NCBI GenBank assembly: GCA_021234155.1
Contig: JAJEKV010000024.1
Location: forward strand, 11,134,913-11,198,912
Direction: 5' to 3'
Length of the DNA stretch: 64,000 bases
From: Isoetes taiwanensis
Taxonomy: Eukaryota > Streptophyta > Lycopodiopsida > Isoetales > Isoetaceae
Below the pieces are notes generated by a model. It saw only the letters and a list, made by a program, of their open reading frames with translations, ran no database searches and was not told where the DNA came from. Of the stretch, positions 1-10,365 are shown piece after piece (the stretch's first letter is position 1; every line of letters starts with the position of its first letter). The position numbers were made by a program, and so were the translations under genes.

Positions 1-335
1 GAACCTATGCAATTTGTCGAGGACTTTCTGCCTGTACACTTCCATATTCTCGTGTTTTGCTGAGAACTCTCCAGTGACCTGTTTGCATATCAGCATAGAA
101 TCTCCATAAATATTAAGATGTGTGATGCTCAACGAGAGGGCTTCATCCAAGCCCAGAAGTAGGGCTTCATATTTTGCTGCATTTGAAGTGATGGAAGGAA
201 TGACTCTCCCTGTTTTTTTAGCAACACATAGTTCTCGTCTCTTATGATAATACCTGCAGAAGCTATTCTTGCTTGCTTTGAAATGCCCCGTCGAACCAGA
301 GAGTGGCCTTGGCATGGCACAACGCTGGAGAACAC
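1..335 (-). pseudogene. RNase H domain of a Ty3-related element (runs off the window)
   Basis: On the minus strand the sequence codes for a plant RVT_3-type RNase H. An FDGA motif lies near 280, a GIIIRDE strand near 250, a YEALLLGLDEAL helix near 160 and a GDSML strand near 75. These carry three of the usual acidic catalytic residues (D, E, D). The reading frame is broken at least twice: the FDGA part is in the frame of the upstream gag-protease ORF, which stops at 263; GIIIRDE is in a second frame (129-335); and the YEALL-GDS part, open to base 1, is in a third. The domain follows the protease directly, without a reverse transcriptase. In Tat-type Ty3 elements a similar extra RNase H sits after RT, so this is either an internal deletion or an unusual order. 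Confidence 0.75.
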
Positions 336-1585
336 GTCCTTTCTTCAAGCTGATAGGTTTTGGCAGGAACTTGTAGCTGTAAATGGCCTACACCAACTGG
401 TTGGAGCATGTCTGCAGATTCGATCAACATGGAGAACTCGTCACGGGCATCGGTTTTGCCATGGTTGTTGTAAATTGTGACTGTTTTCTGCCCATCTGTG
501 ATGGTGCAAATCCCTTGAGACCAGATGGGTCTAGCATCCACTACTTTCATCCATCTCCTCCCGAGAATTAACCCATAAGCAGTGCTGCTGTCGTGATGAT
601 CATCCCCGAAGGAAATCACCACAAAATCCATCTCCACTCGAATGCCTTGAACTGCAACTTCAACCACTTGCACCAACCCCAAAGGACGTACCTTTTGATT
701 GTCAAAAGATTTCAGCAGAATCGATGCCGGGGATGTTATTTGCAGCTTAAGCTGGATCATTACGTGATAGGGCATGACATTCTGACCTGATCCTCCATCT
801 AAAAAGACCTTAGGTAAAGCTACATTGTTCATGACGACTTCACAAGAAAAAATGCCTGGATCTGCTGCTCCTTGTGTTACTAAATGGGTGCCGGTGTCAC
901 TGTTATGCTCCATTGTGTGGGACAACAGCAGTTGTTTAAATGATGGGGCTATCCTGAGCAAGGTACACAGATCAACACTCACTTTAGAATTTTTCAGCAA
1001 AGCTTCCACCTCATTTGCAGGAGGTTTACATGCAGGTGTCTGGGAGGCTGCTTCCTTAAGGGTAGGCATAGGCGCTTTAACAGGAGCATTGGAGGTCGTG
1101 TGAGAGGCAGGATCAAAGAAGGTTACTTTCTTGGGAGAAGTCGGCTTGCATATTGAATCCATTTGACCATGTGTCTGGACAGCAAACATCTCTTCTTTTT
1201 CTGCACTTTGTTCTTCATCTATGGCTTCCACGAAAAAGGCATGATTAGGAGCTTCCGAGGCAATTGATGTACTCCCTTTTCCTTTTTTCGTCATATACTC
1301 TTTGACAAGACACCTATATTCTTTGTGTCCAATCTCTTTGCAGAAGTCACACACAGGGCATTCCTGCCCAAATTGTCCCCTTTTGTTGCATTTTGGGCAA
1401 GGTCTCGCAAAACACCTACTCTCCGGATGATTTGGTTTGAAGCAATAAGTGCAAGCTGGCCCTGAATATGCTGGTCTGCCATGTGTTGGTGTACTGGATT
1501 GAACCTTCAATACTTCAGCCATCTGTTTCGTAAACTCCACCAAAGTCTGCATGTTGGATTCCAGCTTACTGGTTGCTTTGGCCAC
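263..1585 (-). pseudogene. gag C-terminus and retropepsin of a Ty3-related element
   Basis: This 440-codon stretch starts with a short helical segment. It then has zinc-knuckle-like cysteine motifs: C-x2-C-x4-H-x4-C twice, near residues 46-59 and 80-93, with another Cys-rich stretch between. A linker leads to an aspartic protease of the retropepsin fold. The protease signature is LDGGSGQNVM (catalytic D near residue 263) with the closing ILGRRWM near residue 341. Both are diagnostic for the clan AA proteases of plant Ty3 elements. The frame then runs into the FDGA motif of the RNase H and stops at 263 through a frameshift. The first codon is GTG and the frame is entered by a frameshift from the gag ORF upstream, so this is not an intact gene. 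Confidence 0.85.
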
Positions 1586-1652
1586 CTCGGCTGCTACTTC
1601 TTCTCAAGGAGGACTTTTTGTCTTTGACAACGGTGTAGCATGCTTCTGGTTC

Positions 1653-2381
1653 CTACTCCCAGTCAGGAAGGCATTGGTCATGCATGTATGGAGCATCATC
1701 AGCTAGAGTCAACAACTGCTTTGATATCTCCAGTGCTTTAGCCAAGGCTTTATGAATAGAATCCATATCATGTAGCTTTCCCATTTTCCTGTATAGCTTG
1801 TAATGTGGTTTCAATCCACATATAAAGAACTCCACGAGATGGATGGTTGGTGTATCAATCTTCTTATCCTTACACCTCAGCAGATAAGTATTAAACCTTT
1901 CAACAAATGCAGGAACACTTTCACCTTTCTTGATGACCAACGTAGGCAGTTCTTGTATGAGTCCTCCCTTTGAAACTGCAGTGCCGAATCTTTCCACGAA
2001 ATTGTCCTTGATTATTTTCCATTCTATCACACCACATCATTCTTGATATTGGAACCAACTTTTGGCTTCCCTTCTCATAGCCAAACCGAAGACAATAACT
2101 TTGCTCCCTCTTCTTTTACCACTTTCTGCATAATATTCCTTGAATTGAACAAGATATTCATGTGGATTTGTGGTTCCATCGTATGTAGGCATTGTCACTG
2201 GCAGATTGACTTCAATTTGATAAGGAGTTACTGCTGAGACAATGTGCCCATCAGTCTGGCTATTATCCCCCTGTTCCATAATCACTTCTTCAACGTTACT
2301 TCTCTTCGGAGGCATCAGTGCTGTGTGCAATAAAACAGCAGAACTGCGTATCCCAGTACGACCTCCAAAAAGATGTTGCAC
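1653..2381 (-). pseudogene. gag (retrotrans_gag domain) of the same Ty3-related element
   Basis: Two stretches, 2037-2381 and 1653-2030, lie in the same minus-strand frame and are separated by a single TGA at 2037-2039. Together they read as a Retrotrans_gag capsid domain: MPTYDGTTNPHEYLVQFKE, a helix ending in AKSWFQY, then a FVERFG segment and GESVPAFVERFNTYLLRCK. This order is typical of plant Ty3 gag. A plausible initiator is the ATG of MPPKRSN near 2,315. A further stop at 1653 and a frameshift separate it from the gag-protease part. The element is dead. Its 5' LTR should lie above 2,400, but I could not delimit it. Confidence 0.8.
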
Positions 2382-2707
2382 ACTAATTGGGCTCTGTGCA
2401 ACAATCCTTAAAGACCCAAGTGATCAGGACCTCCAGATTGGTTGGGCCAATCCCTCCAGAACTATGTTTCCTTCCGAAAATGAATTTCCCTGTTGTGGTC
2501 TATAGAATGGACAAAGCAATGAGGAAGGATGGCCTTTTATGAAATGGCGTGGAGTTTTCCAACTTTGTTAATAATCCAAGCGACATTCACCAAAGAGCAA
2601 CGGGTAAAAACATTGACAAGTGAACATTGGAATTTCATATAGATCATGCCTCCATACAAATGGTTCTTGCAATCTAGATAATGGATTATGTGTTACAAGT
2701 GGGATAT
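2382..2707. other. non-coding, probable leader or LTR of the Ty3-related element
   Basis: No gene is visible. By position this should hold the untranslated leader of the minus-strand gag. I could not find a convincing primer-binding site or LTR boundary. Confidence 0.3.
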
Positions 2708-2932
2708 ATTGAAGCAGCAGCGGTGAACATGATCAAATGCAATGAGTCTTTTCAAATTGAACTAGAGCAGAAATTTTCAATACTTCTTATTGAAATCTCT
2801 CAGAAAGTGGTACATAATTTATTGAAGCAGCAACAGTGAACATAATCAAAGACAATGAGTCTTCTCAAGTTGAACTAGAGCAGAAATTTTCAACATTTCT
2901 TACTGAAATATTTCAGAAAGTTGTACATAATC
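2708..2932. repeat. tandem duplication, about 113-bp unit, two copies
   Basis: The unit starting ATTGAAGCAGCA at 2708 is repeated from 2821 with scattered substitutions. Both copies run through GAACTAGAGCAGAAATTTTC to GTACATAAT. There is no coding potential. Confidence 0.85.
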
Positions 2933-3404
2933 ATATCAAACATTATCAGAAACCTTTTGGATCAAAGTAGAACATTACAGTTTGTCAACAAAGAAAGTTT
3001 TCTGGCCGCGCAAGAGTGTACCCAATTCGAATATCCAAATGGAGAGCCCGGTTTCTATGTTTTTTCCCTCCCTTTTTCTGCGTCCACGCCTCCCGGAACC
3101 TTCTGCAACGGATCTTTTTTCAGCATCAGAGTTGAACCAAACGCCATTAAGACACCTTCCAAATCTTGCAGGGTCATAAATGCTTCTGTTAGCAACCACT
3201 CCGGCATCAAATCTGCACCTGTTCAATAGCTTCTCCAATTTTGACCTATTCGTGCAAGGCTTGAGAATAAACCCTAAAGGTTTATTTTTTATGACAATCA
3301 TTCCCCTTTTTTTTTCTTTGTTTTCGCTTTTGTCAAAAACTAAACATCAAAAACTCAACAAGGCATTTAACTTTGAACTAGTTTGTGCCTGAGAGTAAAC
3401 CTGC
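2933..3404. other. no gene recognised
   Basis: A minus-strand open frame of about 108 codons (2975-3301) is present but resembles no family I know. Overlapping plus-strand frames are equally open. I see no splice, repeat or RNA signal. Confidence 0.3.
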
Positions 3405-3820
3405 TACTGTGCCATAGTAACTCCCCCATGGCCTTGTGAATCCAAACAATTCACAAGAGGTGCTCCTACTCACCGGGTCCTGAACTTTGTCTTGCAAACT
3501 GCAGCTTTAACAACCTAATGCAAACGTGTGAAATGCCCAAAACAATTTCGCAATGTGACTAAACCCAAACAGTAAAAATGTTGCCACATAATGGGCAACA
3601 CACAGCAGGTCTTTCTCAGCTAGTACTGTGCCATAGTAACTCCCCCATGGCCTTGCGAAACCAAACGATTCACAAGAGGTGCTCCTACACACCGGGTCCT
3701 GATCTGCATCTTGCGGACTGCAAATTCAAACAACCTAATGCAAGCATATGAAATGCCCAAAACAGTTATGAAATGTGACCATGCCCAAGACAGTAAAAAT
3801 GTTGCCACCTAAGTGGCAAT
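3405..3820. repeat. tandem duplication, about 219-bp unit, two copies
   Basis: The segment beginning TACTGTGCCATAGTAACTCC at 3405 recurs at 3624, with the same landmarks in order: a CACAAGAGGTGCTCCTAC block, CACCGGGTCCTGA, AACCTAATGCAA, GAAATGCCCAAAACA and GTAAAAATGTTGCCAC. It abuts the 3' end of the transposase-like gene and may mark the edge of that element. Confidence 0.85.
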
Positions 3821-5010
3821 CAGCATCCCTTTATTAATTTCAGTGACGTTACCTGGAGTCTTATTCTTGCGTCGTGGCCCAAGATATATGACTCGATCCT
3901 CGTCTTCTTGTACTGTAGGTGTTACTGCAGCGTTGCTTGAAGTTGCCTGATTCTGTGGCTGGTAGAAAACATTAGGCCAGTGGAAAGGTTCTTGCAACTG
4001 CCTTAGAGCTAAGTTTTCAATCACAACTTTCTGTTCACTAAAGAAATTTCTCCACCATATTTGGTCTTCTTCTACGAAGTACTTAAAGGCCAAAGAAATA
4101 CCATCTTCAACGTCATCTAAGGACGTGCTTGGAGTACTTTTCTTCTGCTTTGATTCCTTTGGATTTTTTAGAGGGAGTTGATCAGCACGTTCCACCAAAG
4201 AAATATCAGGAACTGATTTAAGAAATTGCAACCCCTCCGGTGGACTCCAGTTTTTAGTAGTGGTATATTTTTTTCCCTGCAAGAAGCTTTCTGCATCCTT
4301 TAAGTAAAACTTGACATGATACTGGAAGTAAGACCATTTAACTTGTTTACAGCTTCTTGTCTGCCTGAACGTAACGAGAAAACAAATTCCCTAAATTCTG
4401 CAGTCTCATTGAGGAGCTCAACCTTTGGTGTGGAAGTGTAAGAGTCTTCAATGATTCAAACTAAAGCAGGGACACAAAAAGCTTTTTTTCGCCGAAGCCC
4501 GCACAGAAAACTTGCTGAACATTTGATCGATTTGATGAGTGTGCCCTACAAGCAAAAATTTGAGCTTCACTTTTTTGAAGATTCCTAGTTCCACTAGCAT
4601 GGCACAGTAGGCAAACGGTGTTTGGTTCTTGTTCTCCCTTGCAGTGTTGTCGAGTTGTAGATAGAGAACTGGTGGCAGTTGCTCTTGCTCACACAGTACC
4701 TTGTTGAGAATTGTAACATTGAGGTTCGGGTCACCATGCAAGTTAGGATATGTCAAGAAGACTTTGCATTTCAAACTTCCTTTGAAGACCATAGCTCCAA
4801 CAATGTGGACCTTGACAAAGCATTCTTCTGGTACATCTTTAGGAACGTTCAAGAAATGTGGTAGAGTAGTCTTTTTCTGATCCATTCCATCAATCACAAT
4901 AGACATGTACTGCAGAGGACGTTCAAGCGCTTTTTTCCTGTGTTTAGCAAGCTTCCTTCTCTCTGCTGCTTGTTGTTCACGGTGTCTAGCAAGGTTCCGT
5001 TGCACAGTGT

Positions 5011-5088
5011 CTGTGGAAGAAATCATATCATTATAATTTACAGATGAAAACCTTGGAAGCAAATTTGGAAATAAGCAATTAAACTTAC
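5011..5088 (-). other. 78-nt GT-AG intron in the transposase-like gene
   Basis: On the minus strand GTAAGT at 5088 and a pyrimidine-rich TTTCTTCCACAG ending at 5011 bracket 78 nt. Removal keeps the reading frame and joins a TDIER segment to a TVQRN segment. The intron happens to be stop-free, so it is read through in a raw ORF. Confidence 0.75.
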
Positions 5089-6130
5089 TTCTTTCGATGT
5101 CTGTATTTGCCATTTCTTTTTTACTCTTCAATTCGGCACAAGTCGAGCAAACAGACATTCTGTGCTTTCTAGGAATTTTGACCAAACCAAATTCACCTTT
5201 CCACAATCTAGTGAAGTGTGAGTAAGAGATGTGTTGATCCTGAACACAACTCTCCTTGTACTCCAGGAAGATGTCCTTTTTGGTGATGCAGTCAGTTAAG
5301 TGATACATTTTGCTGTTAGGCAACTTTTCACATGTATCTTTAAAATATTTATCCATCCATGTCACAGTAGCCAGAGCATGCATTGTAATAACTCTTTTTG
5401 GACCACAATGATCATCAATTGCAGGGTTCTTGTCCAGTCTCTTATGTATTCAAGAGATCCTTGTGGACCCTAAATGGTGGACAATCATAAAGCATTTCTG
5501 GCAAACCTCTTGACCATTAATGTAGTGCAAGAAGGTGTTAAAATGTGGCCTTACACGATAAGCCAAATAACTGTTCTGGTCTGCCAGTGTCATCGAACTA
5601 TAGTTGTCTCTAATGGCACGTAGTTTAGCCATGTTAAATTTGTTGATGCAACCTAATGAGCAGCATTTGCTTCTTAGTATGTTCCGCATTTTCTGCTCAT
5701 CCATCAGGTTTTTTCTTCTTGCAGAGGAGCATGCTCGTAAGTTGAGATACACCTTGAATTTTTTGGTAGACTGACTAGAGAACAAGTAGTGTAGTTGTTC
5801 TTGGTCAGTGTCTTCAGTTCCAATCGTCAGCACAATTCTAGGGGCAATATCATTGTCAGGCGAGAGTTCCACTCTAGGGTGACTTCTACTGCGGGGTCAA
5901 CAGCTTGTGCATGTACTGGTGTGTTTCCAGATGAGAAAAGACCACGTGAAGTTGATGCTGGATATGTCGGAGGCAGGACGTTGAAGGAAGGGGAAGGTCC
6001 ATAAGATATTGTGGGCACTGGCGAAGGTGCAGTAACTTGATGAGGAGTTCTGAACTGAAACTCTCTATCTCGATCTGTCACAACTGTTGTTTGTGCGGGC
6101 GTGAATGTTACAAAGTCATCCTCGTTTGTT

Positions 6131-6385
6131 TTGAAGTCCCCGGGGGATTCACCTTTATCATATGAGCATATGCCACCTGCGTGCTTAAGGTGACAAGAAA
6201 CACCCCTATATACGTACGGAAAAGTGTTGGAAAAACACCCCTTCCATGGAGAAAATACACTAGAATGTCAGTAAGAGGAGGATTTAGACCCCTAGTATAC
6301 GTACGAAAACATCGAGAAAAAAACCCCTTCCATACACTCTCTAGGTTTATACGGGTCTTCTGGGTGAATCCCCCGGGTTGAAGTC
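6131..6385. mobile_element. MITE, 239 bp, with 15-bp perfect TIRs and 8-bp target duplication
   Basis: The left end CCCGGGGGATTCACC (6139-6153) is exactly complementary to the right end at 6363-6377. The flanking octamer TTGAAGTC is repeated at 6131-6138 and 6378-6385. An 8-bp duplication suggests hAT-like or similar transposase mobilisation; reading it as 9 bp with a 14-bp TIR would also fit Mutator-like elements. Inside is a degenerate duplication with GTACG and ACCCCTTCCAT blocks. It has no coding capacity. It sits within the coding sequence of the transposase-like gene. Confidence 0.9.
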
Positions 6386-6832
6386 CTGGTGAGAGAAGCT
6401 GTGGTTAATCTTGCAGTGCTCAGAGAGTGGTGTAGCCCTTGCATGTGTGCTCGATTGAGGAGAAGGAACAAATGGTGGGGGCAGCCCAGTACGCACAATT
6501 TTTTGTGTTGGACCCTCTGTAGCTTCGGGCGAAGGATTATAAGGTGGTGGGAGCCTGGTACGTGCAGAAGCAGTTGGAATGAATGTAGCGGGCAACCTAC
6601 GTTTCACAGGACTTGGGGAGGGCTGGAAAGGTGGTGATAGTCTACTAGTTGCTGGACTAGGAGTATCATCGAGAAGCAAAGCAGAACTTGTGGAGTTTGG
6701 AGTTTCATTAGCATCATCGTCGGGAGACAACATGTGCTCGCTAAGTGGTTCCTCCGAACTGGAGGAACCGGAAGGAACAAATGGTCGCTGAAGCCTGCTC
6801 ACGAGGCGGTTTATCATGATCGACAGCTGCAA

Positions 6833-7128
6833 AGAACATGTAACTAAGTCAACTGGCTATTCGAGAATACAAAATGTATTCCAGAATACACAATCACAAC
6901 TTCCACTGACAAGGCATATTCCGTTACACATAGAAATCGTCAGCATGCTAATGCCTACCTTTAAATTATTTATTTGAGCGCCTCATTTGCATATTCTGTA
7001 ATCGCAGGAGCAGTCGCCAGCGCCAGTGCCTTCCGAAACCCTATGACGTTCTTGTATTCCGAAACACATAGAACAATGGCGGACAGGTAAGCTTCTGTTG
7101 TACATCTTACGTGTCTAGCAAAGTACAA
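6833..7128. other. region between the divergent genes, with two single palindromes
   Basis: TATTCGAGAATA (6858-6869) and TATTCCAGAATA (6877-6888) lie 19 bp apart, just upstream of the acceptor of the transposase-like leader exon. Half-sites occur near 6,908 and 7,050. This is probably an intron or shared promoter region for the two divergent genes. I see no TATA element that I would defend. Confidence 0.5.
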
Positions 7129-7271
7129 GTGTATTCTGGAATACACCTTGCTCCTAATTTTGTAAGCAAAGTGTATTCCGGAATACACTTCTCCCTTCAC
7201 CTTGTGGGCAAAGTGTATTCTGGAATACACTTTGCCCACACGTGAAAGGAAAAGTGTATTCCCGAATACAC
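7129..7271. repeat. array 1: four palindromes with a 42-bp period
   Basis: Palindromic 18-bp cores related to GTGTATTCCGGAATACAC lie at 7129-7146, 7171-7188, 7213-7230 and 7254-7271, so the spacings are 42, 42 and 41 bp. The arms extend further in some copies (GGGCAAA...TTTGCCC at the third). The sequence between palindromes is not conserved. A single TATTCTGGAATA follows at 7495-7506. The array lies between the two divergent genes. Confidence 0.9.
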
Positions 7272-7560
7272 ATTGCCTTTTTGTAGTTGTTGTGTTGTTT
7301 TGCTTGTTTTTTTGGGAAAAAACTGTGCTTCGTCCCTCGTTTTGACCACAAAAATTTGCATGTGTGGATGCTTTAAGGCTCATTTGCGCACTGCCAAGGG
7401 ACATAATTTCAGAGTTTTGCCTACATTATTTAAAAATTCGACTGACATTTGTGACTGCTAGACTAAAACTACTGCTTATTTTGCTGAGTGTGGCTATTCT
7501 GGAATAGGAATTCTGTTTTAGCTTTAGTTGGTTAGCTAATCCTAGATCTCGATTTTGCAG

Positions 7561-7948
7561 AAAAGAAACCTCGAAGAAGCGTCAAAAGAAGAGCTCGAGG
7601 CAGAAGGATCCAAAACAAACAGCCGAGGTTGTTACAACTTCGGAGGAAAAGGTGTACGATAACAAGAATACTTAGTGGTTCGTTGGAAGAGGAAAGGCTG
7701 GGAGATAAAGCAGCATATCATTTTTACATGTCTGCAGTTACTCCGGCCACCAAAGATGGGCAGAAAGTGAGTTTGTTAACGCTGGTTCAATTAGTGAAAT
7801 TGAACCAGAAGCAGGAGAGGACGGCCAGCTTAATAGGCTCTCCATTAAAACATCGCAAAGCACCATCGTTCTTGATGTTGAATACTTCAAGTTGGTTTTT
7901 GTGCAGCCCGACGGGATGTACAAGTATATTAGACATTACAGTTTAAAG
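7561..7948 (+). pseudogene. putative 5' exon(s) of the ParB-methyltransferase gene
   Basis: After a GATTTTGCAG acceptor ending at 7560 there is a lysine-rich stretch. Further on, a segment reads as TIVLDVEYFKLVFVQPDGMY in a different frame from the 7629-7946 open frame. I recognise no domain. The fragmentary frames and the lack of a clear initiator make this the least certain part of the gene. Confidence 0.35.
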
Positions 7949-7991
7949 CGCTCATTGTTGTCCATACTAAGAAATGTCTGCCTAAGTCGTA

Positions 7992-8836
7992 GTGAAGACT
8001 TCAGCTATTCAAGAAGATGAAGCTGGAAAAAGCAGGCCAAGGTCAACCGTCGCTGCCAAAGAGCCAAAACAGAAAAGAAGAGTAAGAGAACTAAAAGAAG
8101 ACGAAATCCCTGAAGAAACACGGCCGAGGAAAAGGGGAAAAGGCAAGGCTCTTGGGGTGGCTATTAAGGAGAAAAAGGTAGACAAGACCTCCGAGAAAGT
8201 GGAAGAAGTCAATAAGGACAAGCTTGTCCCTGGGGTCATTTATTTGCCTGTCACTGCAATGAAGCTGCCACCGAAGAACGAAGCTGGGGAGAGGCCACTT
8301 CAGGTTAGGAAAATTTATGCTGACCATTTAAGAAACCTAAAGGATAGAATTAGGAGCAACCAAAACGCACATGTTGCTCCTATTGTTGTGGTCATTGACT
8401 GGGAGCAATGCGTTGATCCAGCAGAGTTTGACAAGGGAAACGCTGACAGTTACACCCATTAAATCTTGGGTGGTAATCACAGCTTCAAGGCTAGAAGGCA
8501 GTTATATAAAGAAAAACTAAACGGCAGGTATTTTAATGTTCTCTGTGCTGTGTATTGCAGACTGACTGACGAAGAAGCAAAGATCGTTGCCAACACACAT
8601 AATGCTGACAACGTGTACAAATTGCATATAAGCTTTGCCGACAAGATACGTTTCATGCACAGAGAGTTTGTTATTTTTAAAGACAAATACGGAGATGAAT
8701 TGAAAAAACCACAGTATTCCTTGGAATTGAAAGAAGCATGTGCTGTTGAATGTTGCCTGAAATATGATGAAGCAAACAAAAGGCAGTCATTAATAGCCCA
8801 TGATAACTGGTTCCAGTTAGCTTTCCGCGATGGCAA
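7992..8836 (+). pseudogene. ParB-like domain exon
   Basis: A Lys/Arg-rich linker precedes a ParB-like core: GVIYLPVTAMKLPP, QVRKIYADHLRNLKDRI, APIVVVIDWEQC and ILGGNHSFKARRQL. The GGNH-x3-A-x3-L signature is the nucleotide-binding box of ParB N-terminal (CTPase/nuclease-like) domains. LTDEEAKIVANTHN follows, as in many ParB-like proteins. One TAA (8460-8462), in the same frame as both flanks and just before ILGGNH, breaks the domain; CAA to TAA would explain it. The frame opens after TAA at 7983 and has no convincing ATG. The exon ends at FRDGK before GTAAGC. Confidence 0.75.
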
Positions 8837-8910
8837 GGTAAGCAGTTTTCTTATTCTGGAATAGGTTTCTCACAAAATTATTTTTGAACTTAAGGATTGT
8901 TTTGCCATCG
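8837..8910 (+). other. intron containing one palindrome
   Basis: GTAAGC after the FRDGK codons and TTTTGCCATCGCAG at the end define the intron. It contains TATTCTGGAATA at 8852-8863, the same motif as in the two arrays. Confidence 0.65.
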
Positions 8911-10365
8911 CAGATATGGGAACTACAGAATGAAATCTTTTCTATGTTTGAGCACGGAGAGCTTAAGAGCAAAGACAAGGCCTCAGAAAAAAATGAATGA
9001 ATGAATGAATTTATCATGCTCCATTGGACCCCAAGGGTCATGAAGCAACAAAATACAATGCGTAGCACTATTGTTGTGCCTTGAGTAGTAAATCTCTTTG
9101 AGATTCCACTGATTTCATATAACAGTCTAGTAGTTTAGGATCTAGCTAGTGACAACAGGGAATAAAAATTTGACTGACAAATACCATACTGGTCCCTTAT
9201 ATGTTGGTATTCCGAGCATTGTAGAAATACATGCATCTCGTCTTCCACTTTACCCGCTCTACAAATGTCACAAGTCCTTTCCTCTTGGATCAATTTCATC
9301 CAGCGTCCTGTCTCTATTTTCAAAGAGTGAGATCACGACCTGTATCTTGCAATTGTTCTTCGCAATTGTTTAGAGATAGGAGCATCTAAGTAGTCTGGAC
9401 TAGTATAAATGAGTAAGGGGGTTTACTTCCTCTTGATAGAAGAGCATCTTTGAACCGGGTTTCTCCCATAATCTGTTGACAAAATTTTCTTGAACAACAT
9501 CTCTTACACTAATATCTGAAACCGGCCAGTTTTCTGCCGTTATCCCCCATCGACCAGCCCACTCATATACTTCTTTGAGTCATTCTAACGGCAAATCCAT
9601 TGCAATTTTTGGTAATCTACTATCATCCATACCCCTTAGCCTGTTTACAAAATTTATAGTCAGATATAAGGCCTTAGCTTCTAAAGGAAGAAGACCTGTC
9701 TCAGCCAACAAAAATCGATACCATCACTTGCCTTCTTCAGACACCCAATTTCTCTTGAATAAATATCTTCAGCACCTGTTCTATTTTTTTCCAAAGATTT
9801 AGTGTGTATTGAGGGCCCCCAAATGGGAGCACCATATAACACTACTGTCTGAACCAAAGTCTTAAAAAGCATCTTTTTAAGCCCCCAACTAGATAGAAAT
9901 GCGTTGTGGCACTTGGATAGCATAGAATATAAAGCCGCCTTACCTCCTATGATCCGTTTCCGAACACACTCCTTCCATTTATAGTTTGAGCAGATCTCTA
10001 GGTCCAGGTACTTATAATAGTCCACTTCTTCTAATTGCCTGCCCTGATATGTAAAAATTGGGTGTTGTATAGTGCCAATAACCATAATTTTCGTTTTTGA
10101 AAGATTTACTTTCATTTTGTGGGAGCAGCAGAACAGATTCAGATTATTCAAGTGCTCTTGTAGACCTTCTTGGGAGTCTGCTATGAGCACTACGTCATCA
10201 GCATATAGTAACAACTGCACCACAGACGTGCCAAAAAAAGAAATGACGATTACAATTTGGAGGGAACTGCAGGGGTTTACGGACACGGATTTGTTGGAAA
10301 GGTTGCTGCAAAAGGTGGTAGATAAAGAGTTCACCTTAGAGGAGATGTTCAAAGACCTCCACATG
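8911..10365 (+). pseudogene. exon of the ParB-methyltransferase gene, split by a LINE
   Basis: The exon starts IWELQNEIFSMFEHGELKSK and is interrupted near 8,998. Coding resumes near 10,230 with EMTITIWRELQGFTDTDLLE and runs to EEMFKDLH before a GTAAGT donor at 10366. The A-rich sequence AAAAAAATGAA at the left junction and AAAAAAAGAA at the right junction look like a target duplication. The segment is predicted helical and matches no domain I recognise. Confidence 0.6.
8999..10229 (-). mobile_element. 5'-truncated LINE fragment (RT C-terminal half to 3' end)
   Basis: On the minus strand the fragment starts inside the reverse transcriptase with LLLYADDVVLIADSQEGL (near 10,200, YADD box intact). 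It continues through the thumb-like region with LYGAPIWGPS, and ends with a Cys-His motif CDICRAGKVEDEMHVFLQC (9135-9323). The 3' end is a TTCATTCATTC-type repeat. The C-terminal protein resembles that of LINE-1 at 26-32 kb (RIETGRW..., CLCCQQGAIEDETH), so both belong to one clade. Several frameshifts are present. Confidence 0.85.

Larger units (their letters stand above)
3809..6832 (-). pseudogene. DUF7869-like transposase-type protein, decayed
   Basis: Read from 6832 down, the gene encodes four parts. First is a proline-rich leader with repeated LPPPY/FxPSP-type blocks (6347-6832 and 5827-6081). Next is a Cys-rich N-terminal domain (CCSLGC ... GQEVCQKC; 5450-5872). Then comes a catalytic-looking core (4448-5383) with VIDGMDQKK, YLQLDNTARENKN and LLVGHTHQIDQMFSKFS. 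A C-terminal domain follows (3809 to about 4455). The D, D-N and GHTH-ID motifs match what I recall of DUF7869 proteins, which look like RNase H-fold transposases; that label is from memory. Lesions seen: a MITE at 6139-6377, a frameshift near 5,872, an in-frame TGA at 5450-5452, and a frameshift near 4,450. A GT-AG intron (5011-5088) is present. The leader is preceded by a TTCTTTGCAG acceptor, so an upstream exon may exist. Confidence 0.7.

Noticed and set aside
2975-3301. 108-codon minus-strand ORF
   Set aside because: Overlapped by equally open plus-strand frames and without family resemblance.
7154-7404. ORFs across palindrome array 1
   Set aside because: Artefacts of the repeated palindrome, like those in array 2.
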